This document shows positions 49,466-55,767 of a stretch of 64,000 nt of DNA, piece after piece. Made by a program: the position numbers and the translations under genes. This DNA comes from Aplysia californica (lineage: Eukaryota; Mollusca; Gastropoda; Aplysiida; Aplysiidae). How positions within the stretch are numbered: the stretch's first letter is position 1; each line of letters opens with the position of its first letter. A model generated the notes under the pieces. The model ran no database searches. It was not told where the DNA came from and was given only the letters and a program-made list of their open reading frames with translations. Location of the stretch: NCBI RefSeq assembly GCF_000002075.1, contig NW_004797909.1, forward strand, positions 139,050 through 203,049, written 5' to 3'.

Positions 49466-52400
49466 GAGTAAGCATTAAAAAAAATGTTATTTGTGCTTTC
49501 AAATATACTACCACTGTTAATTTCATTTATGGTAGGTAAATGTGTATTCATTTTTAAAGCAATTAGAATATCAATAATACTCATAAAAATAATAATAACC
49601 ATCTTTAAAAAATACAATTATAACATTTGTAAAAAAAACTTATCAATTTGGTTTCACACTTGAACTTTCAACTAAGACAGTCTTCACATTGGTAAATTTT
49701 ATAAACGCAAACATTTATAGCATACAACTTAACATAAATTACCGTCAATTAAAAATATCATAATTATTTGTCACTGCCAAAAACTAATGCACTATTTTGT
49801 GGTAAGATAACCTTATTTACACAAAAGACACATCTAAATAACTATTCACTAAATGCTGGCTAGTAGTAACTGCTTCACTTTGTATCGGAGCAGTCATACT
49901 GATCAAATGCACTCTCTACACACCTTTGTTCACATTAATGAATGGTCCATCCATATCCAAAGAGGTAGAAGCGAACTCAGGACCTTTCAGGAAAGCCGGT
50001 TGATGAAGTTGAACTGTAGACCCCAAGGACGGCTCACTTTCCAATGTAGCCCACCAATCACCAGGATGAGAATTGCCTTGAAACAGAAGAAATTGCAATC
50101 TTAATTGTTATATTTTTGTAACTTGTAGATGTTTTAAGCACCCATTGATACAATCATTACATTCTGTCTGAAGTAAATTTTTCTAATGCAAACCAATCCA
50201 CATAATGAGATTAACTTTTATCCTGCGTCTGTGCCCAGATGCGTATCTTATCAGCAACCGATTACGTCGGACGTGCCAGGCAGGCCGCTGGGGTCACTCA
50301 GTGTGTACTGTTGGTGTACAGCGTGCCCGCCGGGAAACGTGTGTTTTCGCCGTGAATACCGCGGGAGTGTGTTAACCGATGATGAAAATAACGCTGTATC
50401 TTTCATAGCTTTCTATAAAGTGTTACAAACACATGAATAACCCCCTCTCACAAGCTGATAAGACATTAGGAGTAGATACACCCATTCGAATAATCTTTCA
50501 GAACGCTCTTGTTGTTATGAATGACCTGAGGTTCGAAAGGGGATAATTTAGGTCAATTTCCGAATGTTTTACCCTCAAATTGTTCTTTGTACCTGCACAA
50601 TGGTATTCAAAACTATCAAACAAGCTTATTTTTTATCAGGTAGTATCATTTCATACAAAATCAAGCTCATTTGAAATATTTTGTATCGAAAAATGGAAGT
50701 CTTGTTTCCCGACTATCCTTTCGAGCTCCTCATGTTTAAGTGGGTCAATTTCTTCTATAATTTCATTGGACGAACATCTGGAGCTACCAACTCGGTATGT
50801 TTTGAATGAGACGTATGCCTCGATTACGAACCAATGCAGGCCGTTCTAGAAGAAGGCCACAAACGCACACAAACTCAAGCAGACTGACGCACACACACAC
50901 TTGACCTGCGCGAATGGGGATCTGACTCTGGACCCGAATGACACGTAAGAGCATGCGCGCTGCACGTGCGCTGAACCAGGGGCTACACTGATAAGGGACC
51001 AGAACGTAGGCGAGGTGCCGAAATAGGCTTATCGGGCGATATAAACCCGTCTCTCGCAGGATGAGGGTTAACTTTCTTCTTTTTCTTGATCGCATCATAC
51101 ACTTGAAATCTGATATCTGTCATATATTGAGCCATCCTGCTCAGTTCATCTGTCAGCCCGTATAGCTTCTCCTGTAGTGTCAGTGGGGTTGGCCACATTT
51201 CCTGTCTCAGATTTTAAAAAGGGCAAGTTAAAAAATAAGTAGCAAACTCTTCAGAGTTTATCCTCTCCTCACCTAGATCCACAATGCCAGGTCTAGCCTG
51301 TGAGTCATTGTCATCAGGTGCTTGTCCGCTGTATGCAAGTTTGGATAAACGGTTTTCAAGTTCTTGCTTGGCACGCAGTAAGTTCTGAATCTCACTCTCT
51401 TTAGTTTCTCTGAACAACTGCAGAAAGATCAAAAGAAGTCCTTTAGAATATAAAAATAGCCCTTCAATCCATGATTTAAATATCAGCCTGTACAGCGAAA
51501 TGGAACAGTTTGTCTTCACATCCACCTTCTAAAATAAGGCACTGGGCCGATGGGGAATAAAACCAGGACAGCTGTATTGACAAAATCAATATAAGAAAGG
51601 ATTTTGAAAAAATGTTTCAATCAGTAAACAGAATGGGTGTTTCACCACACACACATGCATACACTCATGCTCTCTCACATACCCTGTTTCACACACTTAT
51701 GTGTCACAACGCAGTGGAATCAGGCGCTCTTCAATATTTGTGTATGTGGAGTTATTGGTATCACCTTAAATCTTGTTCATTTATCTTGGTTTGATGAAAA
51801 AATTACCCATCTATCTTGAGCAGAAGTGAAGACATTTGTGATTGAAAGAGTAAGCTCACTTGGTTTCAGCGGTAAAAATAGGGGGAAAATGGCGGTCAAA
51901 AATTGGTAACTTCAAGAGCTAAAGAGTCCTTGAAAACTGAAAAATTACATATTTGCGCTTTTAGTCAATGTTTTTCAATGTAATTCATATGGAAATGTGT
52001 TTCTATTTGGACATAAAAGGTTTGAACAAAAAAACAAAAAAATTAGATTAAAATTGCGAAACTGAAGGGAAAATGCTTGTTTCTCCAATTTTGTTATTTT
52101 GACGAGTGCCTGATTTCACCATGTGGTCTCACATATCATACCTTTACACTCACAGAGACCCACAGTCACAAACATATGATATAAATGAACAATAAATTGT
52201 TAACAATAGAAAAGTTTTTGCTCGAACAAAAGTGATAAGCTGGAAAAACATAGGCCTACAAACGGTGTCACCTACAACTCATCAAATATAAAAAATATGA
52301 ACATAGAACAAAAACAATCGCAAAATTGTATTGATGAACAAAACCAAAACTCAAATTCTTGACATCAAAGGCAATAATTTCATTGCTTTATTATTAAGAA

Positions 52401-53384
52401 AAAGTCTTCTGTTATTCTGCTCTACTGGAAAGAGGGTATCACTGACAGCAAGTAACAAAAGCGAAAGTGTTACCTTGAACTGTCGCTGCACTTTGTCTCG
52501 TTCTGACTCAAACACAGATGCTCGAGCAAGCGCCTCTTGCTCTGCCTCAAGAGCAGCATCCCGCTCAGCCCTCATGCGTGTGCAGGTCTTCTGAAGTGCC
52601 AACAATTCAGCTCGGAGTCTCTTATTCTCCGTCTCCAACTTTTGCTCTTTCTTTTGCATGTTAGCGATCTCATTGTCTTTGTTGAGTCTGTACATCTCAA
52701 AATCTTTGCGTATTCGCTCAACTTCAGGGTTTTCCAAGTCCATAGACAATGCAGATCTGTTTAACAGCAAAGAAACACAGAGCTTTACAAGATTGGAGAA
52801 ATAGTTCGAAATTTCTTTGTTTACAAAATATCGCTTTACCAAATGGATTAGAAAAGAAAGAAAATTCATATGAAACAAATTGACAATTTTGTAATTTTCC
52901 ATAAAAATATTGAATATCATCATAAAAACTAAGGACCCTCGGCAGGCAAAAGAAAAGAATTCTAAAAGCCAACATGTTTGACAAATCTATTACATTTCTT
53001 CATAAAAAAAACCCATTGCATATACATCTGTTACAAAAAGGATGAAATTTATACATATAGAAATTTTAGAATGAGCTCAGAGAATTCACATCAGTTCTAT
53101 TTTTCAAGAAATAATTTCTTTAGCTTTAAGATGAAAAGTAAGGAAACTAAAAAATAATAATGAGATTTTAAAAACAAATTTCAATAAATCCCATTCTTTC
53201 CTCACCGAAGACTTCCTCCTTTTGGTTTACTGCGACCCAGAGACCCTACACTGCGTAGACCGAGTTTCCCACGAGGTTTGATTTCTATCGGGATTCTCTT
53301 CAGCACTCCATTGGTGCCCTCTAAGTCAGATCCCAAAATGTCCTCATCATCATGAGAACGCATAAAGGAGCTTCCTGTACCCAT
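20920..53384 (-). CDS. NPHP3: Nephrocystin-3 (29 coding exons, complete)
   Basis: Nephrocystin-3 is a ciliary protein of the inversin compartment. Exons, high to low: 53384-53206, 52756-52474, 51417-51273, 50076-49924, 49329-49196, 48701-48606, 48165-48080, 47337-47245, 46752-46608, 45350-45207, 44433-44330, 43124-43010, 42280-42137, 41251-41154, 40180-39995, 39651-39510, 39006-38842, 36482-36385, 36137-36015, 35058-34958, 34135-34044, 29742-29501, 28754-28679, 26626-26493, 25763-25592, 25099-25031, 22805-22680, 22182-22057, 21054-20920. All introns are GT-AG and phases agree throughout: 3,906 nt, 1,301 residues plus stop (human protein about 1,330). Layout: myristoylation signal, coiled coil about 70-190, P-loop NTPase about 487-700, helical region, TPRs about 940-1280. 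Similarity to vertebrate NPHP3 is continuous. Exon 9 could end at 46611 instead of 46608. No break was found. A 5' UTR exon was not identified. Confidence 0.95.
21310..21490 (-). repeat. 5'-truncated SINE copy
   Basis: On the minus strand this repeats the 3' part of the fuller SINE immediately to its right ('ggggtaata', 'agcatgctttt', 'acaaatg', then an AT-rich tail). The two copies sit head to tail in NPHP3 intron 28, each with its own ATT-rich tail. Confidence 0.6.
21500..21860 (-). repeat. tRNA-derived SINE with (ATT)n tail
   Basis: Minus strand: a tRNA-like head at about 21855-21780 (A-box TTAGTGGTTAGGCTACC, B-box GGGTTCGAGCC). A body follows containing 'gtgtccttgggaaaggcac', and a terminal 'tgcactatacaaatgctatc' ends in (ATT)n at 21500-21528. 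This is a typical metazoan tRNA-SINE layout and lies in NPHP3 intron 28. Confidence 0.8.
22202..22376. repeat. Minisatellite, 31-bp unit, about five copies
   Basis: The unit begins 'aggtcaaatctgagagaact' and ends 'tgtgtgaggag'. Copies differ by single bases and the last is irregular. It lies in NPHP3 intron 27, about 20 bp from the exon 28 acceptor, where length changes could affect splicing. Confidence 0.85.
22899..23128. mobile_element. Diverged TTAA-type MITE 4
   Basis: Ends CTCTTTACCTCCG and, on the other strand, CTCTTTATCTCCG enclose 230 bp in NPHP3 intron 26. The right flank is TTAA, while the left has decayed to ATTA. The CTCTTTA terminus is shared with MITE 1 at 14303-14606. Confidence 0.55.
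23661..24585 (+). mobile_element. pogo/Tigger-like DNA transposon, internally reduced
   Basis: Terminal inverted repeats starting CAGTGGAAACC, with ATATAACAGG following, enclose 925 bp. TA target duplications lie at 23659-23660 and 24586-24587. Inside is a transposase N-terminal fragment (about 24124-24315) and a long GA microsatellite (about 23846-23999). Most of a pogo transposase (the DDE catalytic domain) is missing, so the copy is non-autonomous. It sits in NPHP3 intron 26. Confidence 0.85.
24124..24315 (+). pseudogene. pogo/Tigger transposase N-terminal HTH fragment
   Basis: The frame reads [20 protein letters not shown] and continues with a helix-turn-helix ([20 protein letters not shown]) before a TGA at 24313. 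This is the psq/CENP-B-type DNA-binding domain of pogo transposases. No catalytic domain follows within the element. Confidence 0.8.
24650..24770. repeat. Retroelement 3'-tail remnant (AAGATA-rich)
   Basis: A (GATAA)n-like run is followed by 'gtactttattatcccagagg', a sequence type common at the 3' ends of animal LINEs/SINEs. A weaker relative lies at about 14915-14945. No coding part remains. Confidence 0.5.
25215..25365. repeat. Dispersed repeat family A, copy 3
   Basis: Contains 'aaagcacatagacacaataa', 'acagaaagaacagagggaaa' and 'ctagtgggg..cctccaaccacc' in family order. Located in NPHP3 intron 25. Confidence 0.6.
25880..26040. repeat. Dispersed repeat family B, copy 1
   Basis: Shares 'gtcttagacag', 'agtgtcattatgatgtagaa', 'gtggaaagtggtc' and 'gattgtcttagataggtgg' with copies at about 26345-26490, 40290-40460 and 43245-43375, all in the same orientation. 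The unit is about 130-160 bases. A related word (gtcttggacaggtgg) occurs at both ends, which would fit a former tandem array. Confidence 0.65.
26345..26490. repeat. Dispersed repeat family B, copy 2
   Basis: Same ordered words as copy 1, ending 'gattgtcttggacaggtgg'. Lies immediately 3' of NPHP3 exon 24 in transcript direction (intron 24). Confidence 0.65.
26630..26790. repeat. Dispersed repeat family A, copy 4
   Basis: Contains 'gaagcacattgacaagttga', 'acagacagccagaaacaaca' and 'gactgccagtggcatcctcc'. It abuts NPHP3 exon 24 on its acceptor side. Confidence 0.7.
26790..27440. other. GC-rich island inside NPHP3 intron 23
   Basis: Two CpG-rich blocks (26795-27060 and 27340-27440) flank an AT-rich core in an otherwise AT-rich intron. 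No coding frame with domain signal and no convincing terminal repeats were found. It may be an undefined mobile element or an alternative promoter. Confidence 0.4.
27795..28105. repeat. Dispersed repeat family A, tandem pair
   Basis: Two units of about 150-165 bases stand head to tail, each starting 'gtttatttgttggag' and ending 'gtgg..ccctccaa..atcta'. The shared start suggests that the family can expand in tandem. Located in NPHP3 intron 23. Confidence 0.75.
28918..29072. repeat. Minisatellite (about 40-bp unit), split by a MITE
   Basis: Four imperfect units carry 'caccatagcaacagatg..aacattcatcacagagac'. The array stops at the inverted-repeat element at about 29074-29462, and one further partial unit ('gtaaacattcatcacaacgac') resumes at 29465-29486. 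Located in NPHP3 intron 22. Confidence 0.75.
29074..29462. mobile_element. MITE family F, copy 1
   Basis: The left end (GTCACGACCCGG ... GGCGCTCGTCAA) and the complement of the right end (GTGAGGCATCGTGGTGAAAA ... CGCTCGTCAAAA) form an imperfect inverted repeat of about 35 bases. A homologous copy lies at about 51698-52135. No coding capacity. Confidence 0.7.
29931..30935 (-). mobile_element. 5'-truncated RTE LINE (second copy)
   Basis: Closely similar to 4276-5280 of the full-length copy. It carries the RT motif [11 protein letters not shown], the segment [20 protein letters not shown] and the C terminus, ending [14 protein letters not shown] before the same (ATG)n tail at about 29931-29941. 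The 5' end is cut off near 30935, as expected from incomplete reverse transcription. Several frameshifts break it. It lies in NPHP3 intron 21, antisense to nothing: same strand as the gene. Confidence 0.9.
31130..31728 (-). pseudogene. Jockey/I-group LINE reverse-transcriptase fragment (3' part)
   Basis: Minus-strand frames read [16 protein letters not shown] (catalytic YADD), then [11 protein letters not shown], then [20 protein letters not shown]. These are typical of the RT and thumb of RNase H-bearing LINEs. It is separated from a further RT piece at about 33009-33115 by a 1.28-kb inverted-repeat transposon. Located in NPHP3 intron 21. Confidence 0.75.
31729..33008. mobile_element. 1.28-kb DNA transposon with CATACCTGCCAAC ends
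   Basis: A perfect 13-bp terminal inverted repeat (CATACCTGCCAAC / GTTGGCAGGTATG) bounds the segment, which interrupts a LINE RT. The flanks 'atatag' on both sides (left directly adjacent, right after one extra base) are probably the target duplication. Internal sequence has no transposase; it holds poly-C and poly-A runs, so the element is non-autonomous. Confidence 0.8.
33009..33120 (-). pseudogene. Upstream piece of the interrupted LINE reverse transcriptase
   Basis: On the minus strand the frame carries '[13 protein letters not shown]'-like text, the region just before the YADD box in this LINE family. It continues the fragment at 31130-31728 across the inserted transposon. Confidence 0.5.
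33170..33432. mobile_element. MITE family G copy (GATAAAACCG-type ends)
   Basis: Inverted copies of a motif like GTCGGTCGCCTGATAAAACC followed by GTGAATTCCAC lie at 33178-33207, 33211-33240 (opposite orientation) and 33392-33424. Related ends occur at about 30995-31035, 58668-58950 and 62230-62430, defining a dispersed inverted-repeat family. Confidence 0.55.
33595..33750. repeat. Dispersed repeat family D, copy 1
   Basis: Shares 'tagtttgctccttctttc', 'ttttctttgtac', 'acctaatcgtgttgcaagtg'-like and 'ttactaaaactaaac' words with copies at about 38635-38790 and 45025-45170. A SINE 3' region is likely. Confidence 0.6.
35215..35565 (-). pseudogene. LINE reverse-transcriptase C-terminal fragment
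   Basis: The minus strand reads [30 protein letters not shown] and [13 protein letters not shown]. These are signature motifs of the C terminus of a CR1/RTE-type LINE ORF2. It is different from the RTE family at 4276-7601. Only about 350 bases remain, in NPHP3 intron 19. Confidence 0.75.
36817..37338. mobile_element. TTAA-flanked element with GGGCTGCC ends
   Basis: Flanked by TTAA at 36813-36816 and 37339-37342. The inverted ends contain GGGGCTGCC at the left and, on the other strand, AGGGCTGCC. It is 522 bp and non-coding, in NPHP3 intron 17. The termini are less regular than those of the other TTAA elements here. Confidence 0.6.
37387..38160. mobile_element. TA-flanked DNA transposon with CAGTCC ends
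   Basis: The left end CAGTCCATGCCGGCTTTAAG and the complement of the right end CAGTCCGTGCCGGCTTTAAG match at all but one of 20 positions. TA dinucleotides flank the 774-bp element (37385-37386, 38161-38162), as in pogo/mariner insertions. Both subterminal regions repeat GTGCTTAA words, possible transposase-binding sites. No transposase is encoded. Located in NPHP3 intron 17. Confidence 0.8.
38635..38790. repeat. Dispersed repeat family D, copy 2
   Basis: Same word order as 33595-33750, including 'gtagtttgctccttctttc'-like start and 'cctaatcgtgttgcaagtgg' near the end. Confidence 0.6.
40290..40460. repeat. Dispersed repeat family B, copy 3
   Basis: Contains 'aagtgtcattataatacaaa', 'gtgggaagttgtc' and 'gtcttgcacaggtgg', as in the other B copies. 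NPHP3 intron 14. Confidence 0.65.
42137..44433 (-). CDS. NPHP3: NPHP3 exons 11-13: P-loop NTPase core
   Basis: Exon 11 (44433-44330) holds the Walker A motif GSPGSGKS at residues 508-515. Exon 12 (43124-43010) continues the domain ([16 protein letters not shown]). Exon 13 (42280-42137) holds a Walker B-like strand, VLVVLDSVD, at residues 596-604, with Asp601 as the likely Mg-coordinating residue. Both motifs look intact, so nucleotide binding is plausible; catalytic activity is not established for this family. Confidence 0.9.
42785..42930. repeat. Dispersed repeat family C, copy 1
   Basis: Matches about 47724-47878 in order: 'catggc.g', 'aggcaaagg..gattctg', 'agataaaacagt', 'actgtgaagagaagat', 'cctgagc.ct.gcag'. 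Family identity unknown; probably a SINE body. Confidence 0.55.
43245..43375. repeat. Dispersed repeat family B, copy 4
   Basis: Carries 'gatagtgtcattaaaatata', 'agtgggaagtgatcg' and 'gattgtcttggacaggtgg'. NPHP3 intron 12. Confidence 0.65.
43762..43870. repeat. Dispersed repeat family E, copy 1
   Basis: Resembles 51068-51185: 'cgatcgcatcacacttgaag', 'atctgtcata', 'cctgctcagttcatctg', 'cagcccgtat'. The minus strand of the second copy has an open frame across it ([14 protein letters not shown]), so the repeat may derive from a coding element. Confidence 0.6.
45025..45170. repeat. Dispersed repeat family D, copy 3
   Basis: Shares 'cagcacttatatgacc', 'gtgccgtaaaa' and 'ccttactaaaact' with the other D copies, next to NPHP3 exon 10. 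Confidence 0.55.
45690..45835 (-). repeat. Diverged tRNA-derived SINE
   Basis: The minus strand carries 'gtatctaggcgcttcaccat' and a decayed B-box, with the same body order as the SINE at 11000-11195. NPHP3 intron 9. Confidence 0.55.
47724..47878. repeat. Dispersed repeat family C, copy 2
   Basis: See 42785-42930. NPHP3 intron 7. Confidence 0.55.
49433..49461. repeat. (CA)n microsatellite
   Basis: A near-pure ACAC run. Similar dinucleotide tracts occur at about 26080-26145, 26234-26254, 28590-28640, 42955-42977 and, as GT, 43448-43490. Confidence 0.9.
51068..51185. repeat. Dispersed repeat family E, copy 2
   Basis: Homologous to 43762-43870. Lies in NPHP3 intron 3, a few hundred bases from exon 3. 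Confidence 0.6.
51273..52756 (-). CDS. NPHP3: NPHP3 exons 2-3: coiled coil
   Basis: Exons 52756-52474 and 51417-51273 encode about residues 60-202. They are rich in heptad-spaced Leu, Lys and Glu ([38 protein letters not shown]). In vertebrate NPHP3 this coiled coil mediates partner binding. Intron 2 between them carries a roughly 435-bp inverted-repeat element at about 51698-52135. Confidence 0.9.
51698..52135. mobile_element. MITE family F, copy 2
   Basis: The left end 'gtcacaacgcagtggaatca' continues 'ggcgctcttcaa'. The complement of the right end reads GTGAGACCACATGGTGAAAT then CAGGCACTCGTCAAAAT. The internal sequence aligns with 29074-29462, including 'tgtggagttattggtatca'. Confidence 0.7.
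53206..53384 (-). CDS. NPHP3: NPHP3 exon 1: N-myristoylation signal
   Basis: The ATG at 53384 gives MGTGSS, matching the MGTASS start of vertebrate NPHP3. Gly2 is N-myristoylated there, and the lipid drives UNC119-dependent ciliary targeting. An in-frame ATG 16 codons upstream exists, but using it would bury the glycine, so I chose 53384. The exon encodes 59 2/3 codons, including a basic stretch (KPKGGSLR), and ends at a GTGAGG donor. Conservation of Gly2 and the adjacent serines implies the same membrane/cilia targeting; that is inference from the family. Confidence 0.9.
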
Positions 53385-53745
53385 GGCTGGTGGTGAAAGT
53401 TGTTCTCTGCCAGGAGTCAAGAAGTATTGCACACTTCAAAATTGCTGTCAAACACACACTAATTAAATTCATCTGCAACATGATAAGGAAAACCCCCCCA
53501 ACTTAAACATGAAAAGACTCCTGACAGGATAGAAGTCATAATATGAGACCAAAAAAGGAGAAGTAGAGTCATTAGTTTTCACACCAGGCCAAGATTACAC
53601 TGGGATCACAAAATTAAAGCCTTTGCAGACATATTCTATCACATCTACTGGCACTGAGAAGTCAAAGTCGGTCACATGATGTATTAAAAAAAATTAGAGA
53701 GATGAGAGATGACACATCAATGAACTTATCCTGCGTTCAAATTAC
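53385..53745. promoter_or_regulatory. Presumed NPHP3 5' flank
   Basis: Sequence just upstream of the NPHP3 start codon. No TATA box or CpG island is evident, and no 5' UTR exon could be fixed. The assignment rests on position only. Confidence 0.3.
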
Positions 53746-53749
53746 TTGA

Positions 53750-54430
53750 ATTACTTGAATCTAGAACTGGGGTCTTAGGAGGACGGGATGCTCCATGCTT
53801 CCTCGCACCTCCTCATGAGGGTCCATTTCAGTGTGGGCAGGCTGATTGTCTCCATCATCAGCCGGGTTTTGTAGCGTCTGATCATCTGATGGGATCACGC
53901 AGCCTGCTCTTCCAACCTTCACCAAGCTGCACACCTTTCGCAATCACAGCCTCCTTCGTGAAGGAGTCCTCGTCACGGCAGCTGGTTAGGTTTTCTCGGA
54001 CAAGGGCTACTACAGTTGGAGGGTCAAGGGTGAGCACTCCCTCTATGTTTGCGGAGCCTGCTAGCTTATCAGCTCTTTCATTTCCCTTGACTTCTGCATG
54101 TCATGGGCAAAAGATCCACTGCAAGAGTCTGATTTTGCTCTCTTGGATTGTCTTAAACCAATCTGCATAGAGGCTGCCAGTCAAGATCTTATCCAGAGTA
54201 CTCATTGAGTCTGTAACAAAGGTAGCCTGCTGGTATCCATTTGTGCAAAGCCATTTCAGAGCCTCAGTGATGGCCTTGATCTCCATGCACAAGCTTGATG
54301 TAGTGAGGCCCGTTGCTCTAGATGCCTCCTGGACTGTTACTCCATGGCAAGACACCGTGTAAGCCCAGCCCCCTTCTCTTTTGACTTTTTGCGTTTCGTT
54401 TCTAAGTGCTTTGCTTTCCCCTTTCATTCA
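53750..54430 (-). pseudogene. LINE RNase H domain fragment
   Basis: The minus strand encodes an RNase H-like region: EIKAITEALKWL, ATFVTDSMSTLDKI, then CHAEVKGNERADKLAG across a frame change. The last is the typical 'GHxGVxGNExAD' box of RNase H in I/Jockey-group LINEs. A tail (TLKWTLMRRCEEAW) follows toward 53760. It is a decayed 3' part of such an element, lying between NPHP3 and JMJD4, possibly the same family as the RT at 31130-33120. Confidence 0.7.
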
Positions 54431-54559
54431 ATATATATATATGCAGTCAAAATATTAGACAAGTGACACTTGCGTCCTCCTGATTCTTTTTTGTTTTAAA
54501 TATTTAAAATTAATCATAATAAATTATGTGGAGTTTTATTTGAGAACTTTGCAAAATCG

Positions 54560-54770
54560 TTTGTTTGTTTGTGTGTGTGTGTGTGTGTGTGCGTGTGTGT
54601 GTGTGTGCATGTGTGTGTATGTTGTTTTAGCGTGTGTGCATGTGTGGTGTGAAGGGACTTTTATCTATCTTGGATATATATACCTCTCTCTCCCCCTCTC
54701 CCTCCCTCTCTCTCTCGCTCTCTCTCTTTCTTTGCCACTCTCGCCTCTATGTGTGTATATATAATAATAT
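54560..54770. repeat. (GT)n and (CT)n microsatellites
   Basis: GT-rich tract at 54560-54640 and CT-rich tract at 54685-54735, with (TA)n-like segments between and after. Confidence 0.9.
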
Positions 54771-54800
54771 GATGTATGTATGTGTTTGTGTGTGTTTCCA

Positions 54801-54980
54801 AGCGATCGGCAGATGGCGCAATTCTTGCTTGCTTTGCACAATCTTAAGATCGCGCAGCTCTATTCATTTTCAGAAATAATCCGTAGATGGCGCGCCCATC
54901 TTGAAATGGCCGCACTTTCTGCGGATCGTCATAATATGGTTCTGCGCCATCTTAAGATCGCGCTGATCGGCAAATGGCGC
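54801..54980. promoter_or_regulatory. Cluster of repeated ATGGCGC and ATCTTAAGATCGCGC words
   Basis: 'gatcggcagatggcgc' (54804) recurs as 'gatcggcaaatggcgc' (54965), and 'atcttaagatcgcgc' occurs at 54841 and 54949. Further 'agatggcgcg' and 'gcgccatctt' words lie between. ATGGCG/GCCAT resembles YY1 sites. Position in the divergent NPHP3-JMJD4 interval makes a regulatory role possible but unproven; mobile-element ends are the alternative. Confidence 0.35.
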
Positions 54981-55158
54981 TTGACAGTAACGGTAACGCC
55001 ACGGCTTATAAAAATAATCTGTGGGTATCCCAGAATGTGATGACATCACATTACTAAAATTAGCAGCCAATCAGGAAGATGCGCCCTTCTACATTTAATC
55101 GCATGTGAAAACTGACCCTTCGTTAGAGTCTATATGGTCATAATCGTGGAAGTCATTG

Positions 55159-55767
55159 CAGACTTGCCAACTTTTGAGATACTGAATTCTGGAATTTTGA
55201 ATGCTCCTGAGCGCCACGGACACACACTTCTGTGATAGACTAAAAAAAACACCCACACCACAAAAACAGCTCAAACAAACCAGTGGAGAAACGGAGAGAG
55301 AGAGAGAGAGATGAGAATGTAACTGTACAGTTACTACACTGTCTACACATATATACCCCTTCGTCCATGCCTTCGAGTTTTGGTTTTTCTAAGAAAAAAT
55401 ACCCATTATATTATTTGGGAGGACTTCCGTAACGAGCGACCACTATGAGACAGAGCAGAATTGAGGGCTTGGGGTAGGGGTAGGGGTAGGGGTAGGGGTA
55501 GGGGTAGGGGTAGGGGTAGGGGTAGGGATAGGGGTAGGGGTAGGGGTAGGGATAGGGGTAGGGGTAAGGTTAGTATTAGGGTTAGGGGTAGGGTTAGGGG
55601 TAGGGTAGGGTTAGGGTTAGGTCTAGACCTCTTCTTTATTGTTTGATGGGATGGTCGCTCGTTACGGAAGTCCTTCCCATTATTTGCGCTGGCGTCTCGG
55701 GAAAGGTTTGGGAACGATGGTGGCAATTCTGGAATTTCCTGAAAAATTCAGGAAGGTTGGCAAGCCT
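55159..55767. mobile_element. Inverted-repeat transposon with TTGCCAAC ends
   Basis: The left end 'cagacttgccaac' and the complement of the right end 'aggcttgccaacc' match closely and continue into 'ctgaattctggaatt'/'ctgaattttt..tccagaatt'. A 7-bp duplication GTCATTG flanks it (55152-55158, 55768-55774). A second element is nested inside at 55417-55678. No transposase is encoded. Confidence 0.7.
55417..55678. mobile_element. Foldback element carrying telomere-like GGGGTA repeats
   Basis: Terminal inverted repeats of about 26 bases (containing GGACTTCCGTAACGAGCGAC and its complement) enclose about 150 bases of GGGGTA/GGGTTA repeats (about 55470-55620). A perfect 7-bp duplication ATTATTT flanks it (55410-55416, 55679-55685). 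It is inserted inside the element at 55159-55767. Confidence 0.85.

Noticed and set aside
53206-53432. NPHP3 start at the upstream in-frame ATG (53432)
   Set aside because: It would place 16 residues before the conserved MGTGSS and destroy the myristoylation signal.
55470-55620. True chromosome-end telomere
   Set aside because: The GGGGTA/GGGTTA tract is short, degenerate and bounded by inverted repeats and a target duplication, so it is interstitial and part of a mobile element.
55406-55726. Pro/Leu- and Gly/Arg-repeat open frames
   Set aside because: They are translations of the GGGGTA repeat array in the foldback element.
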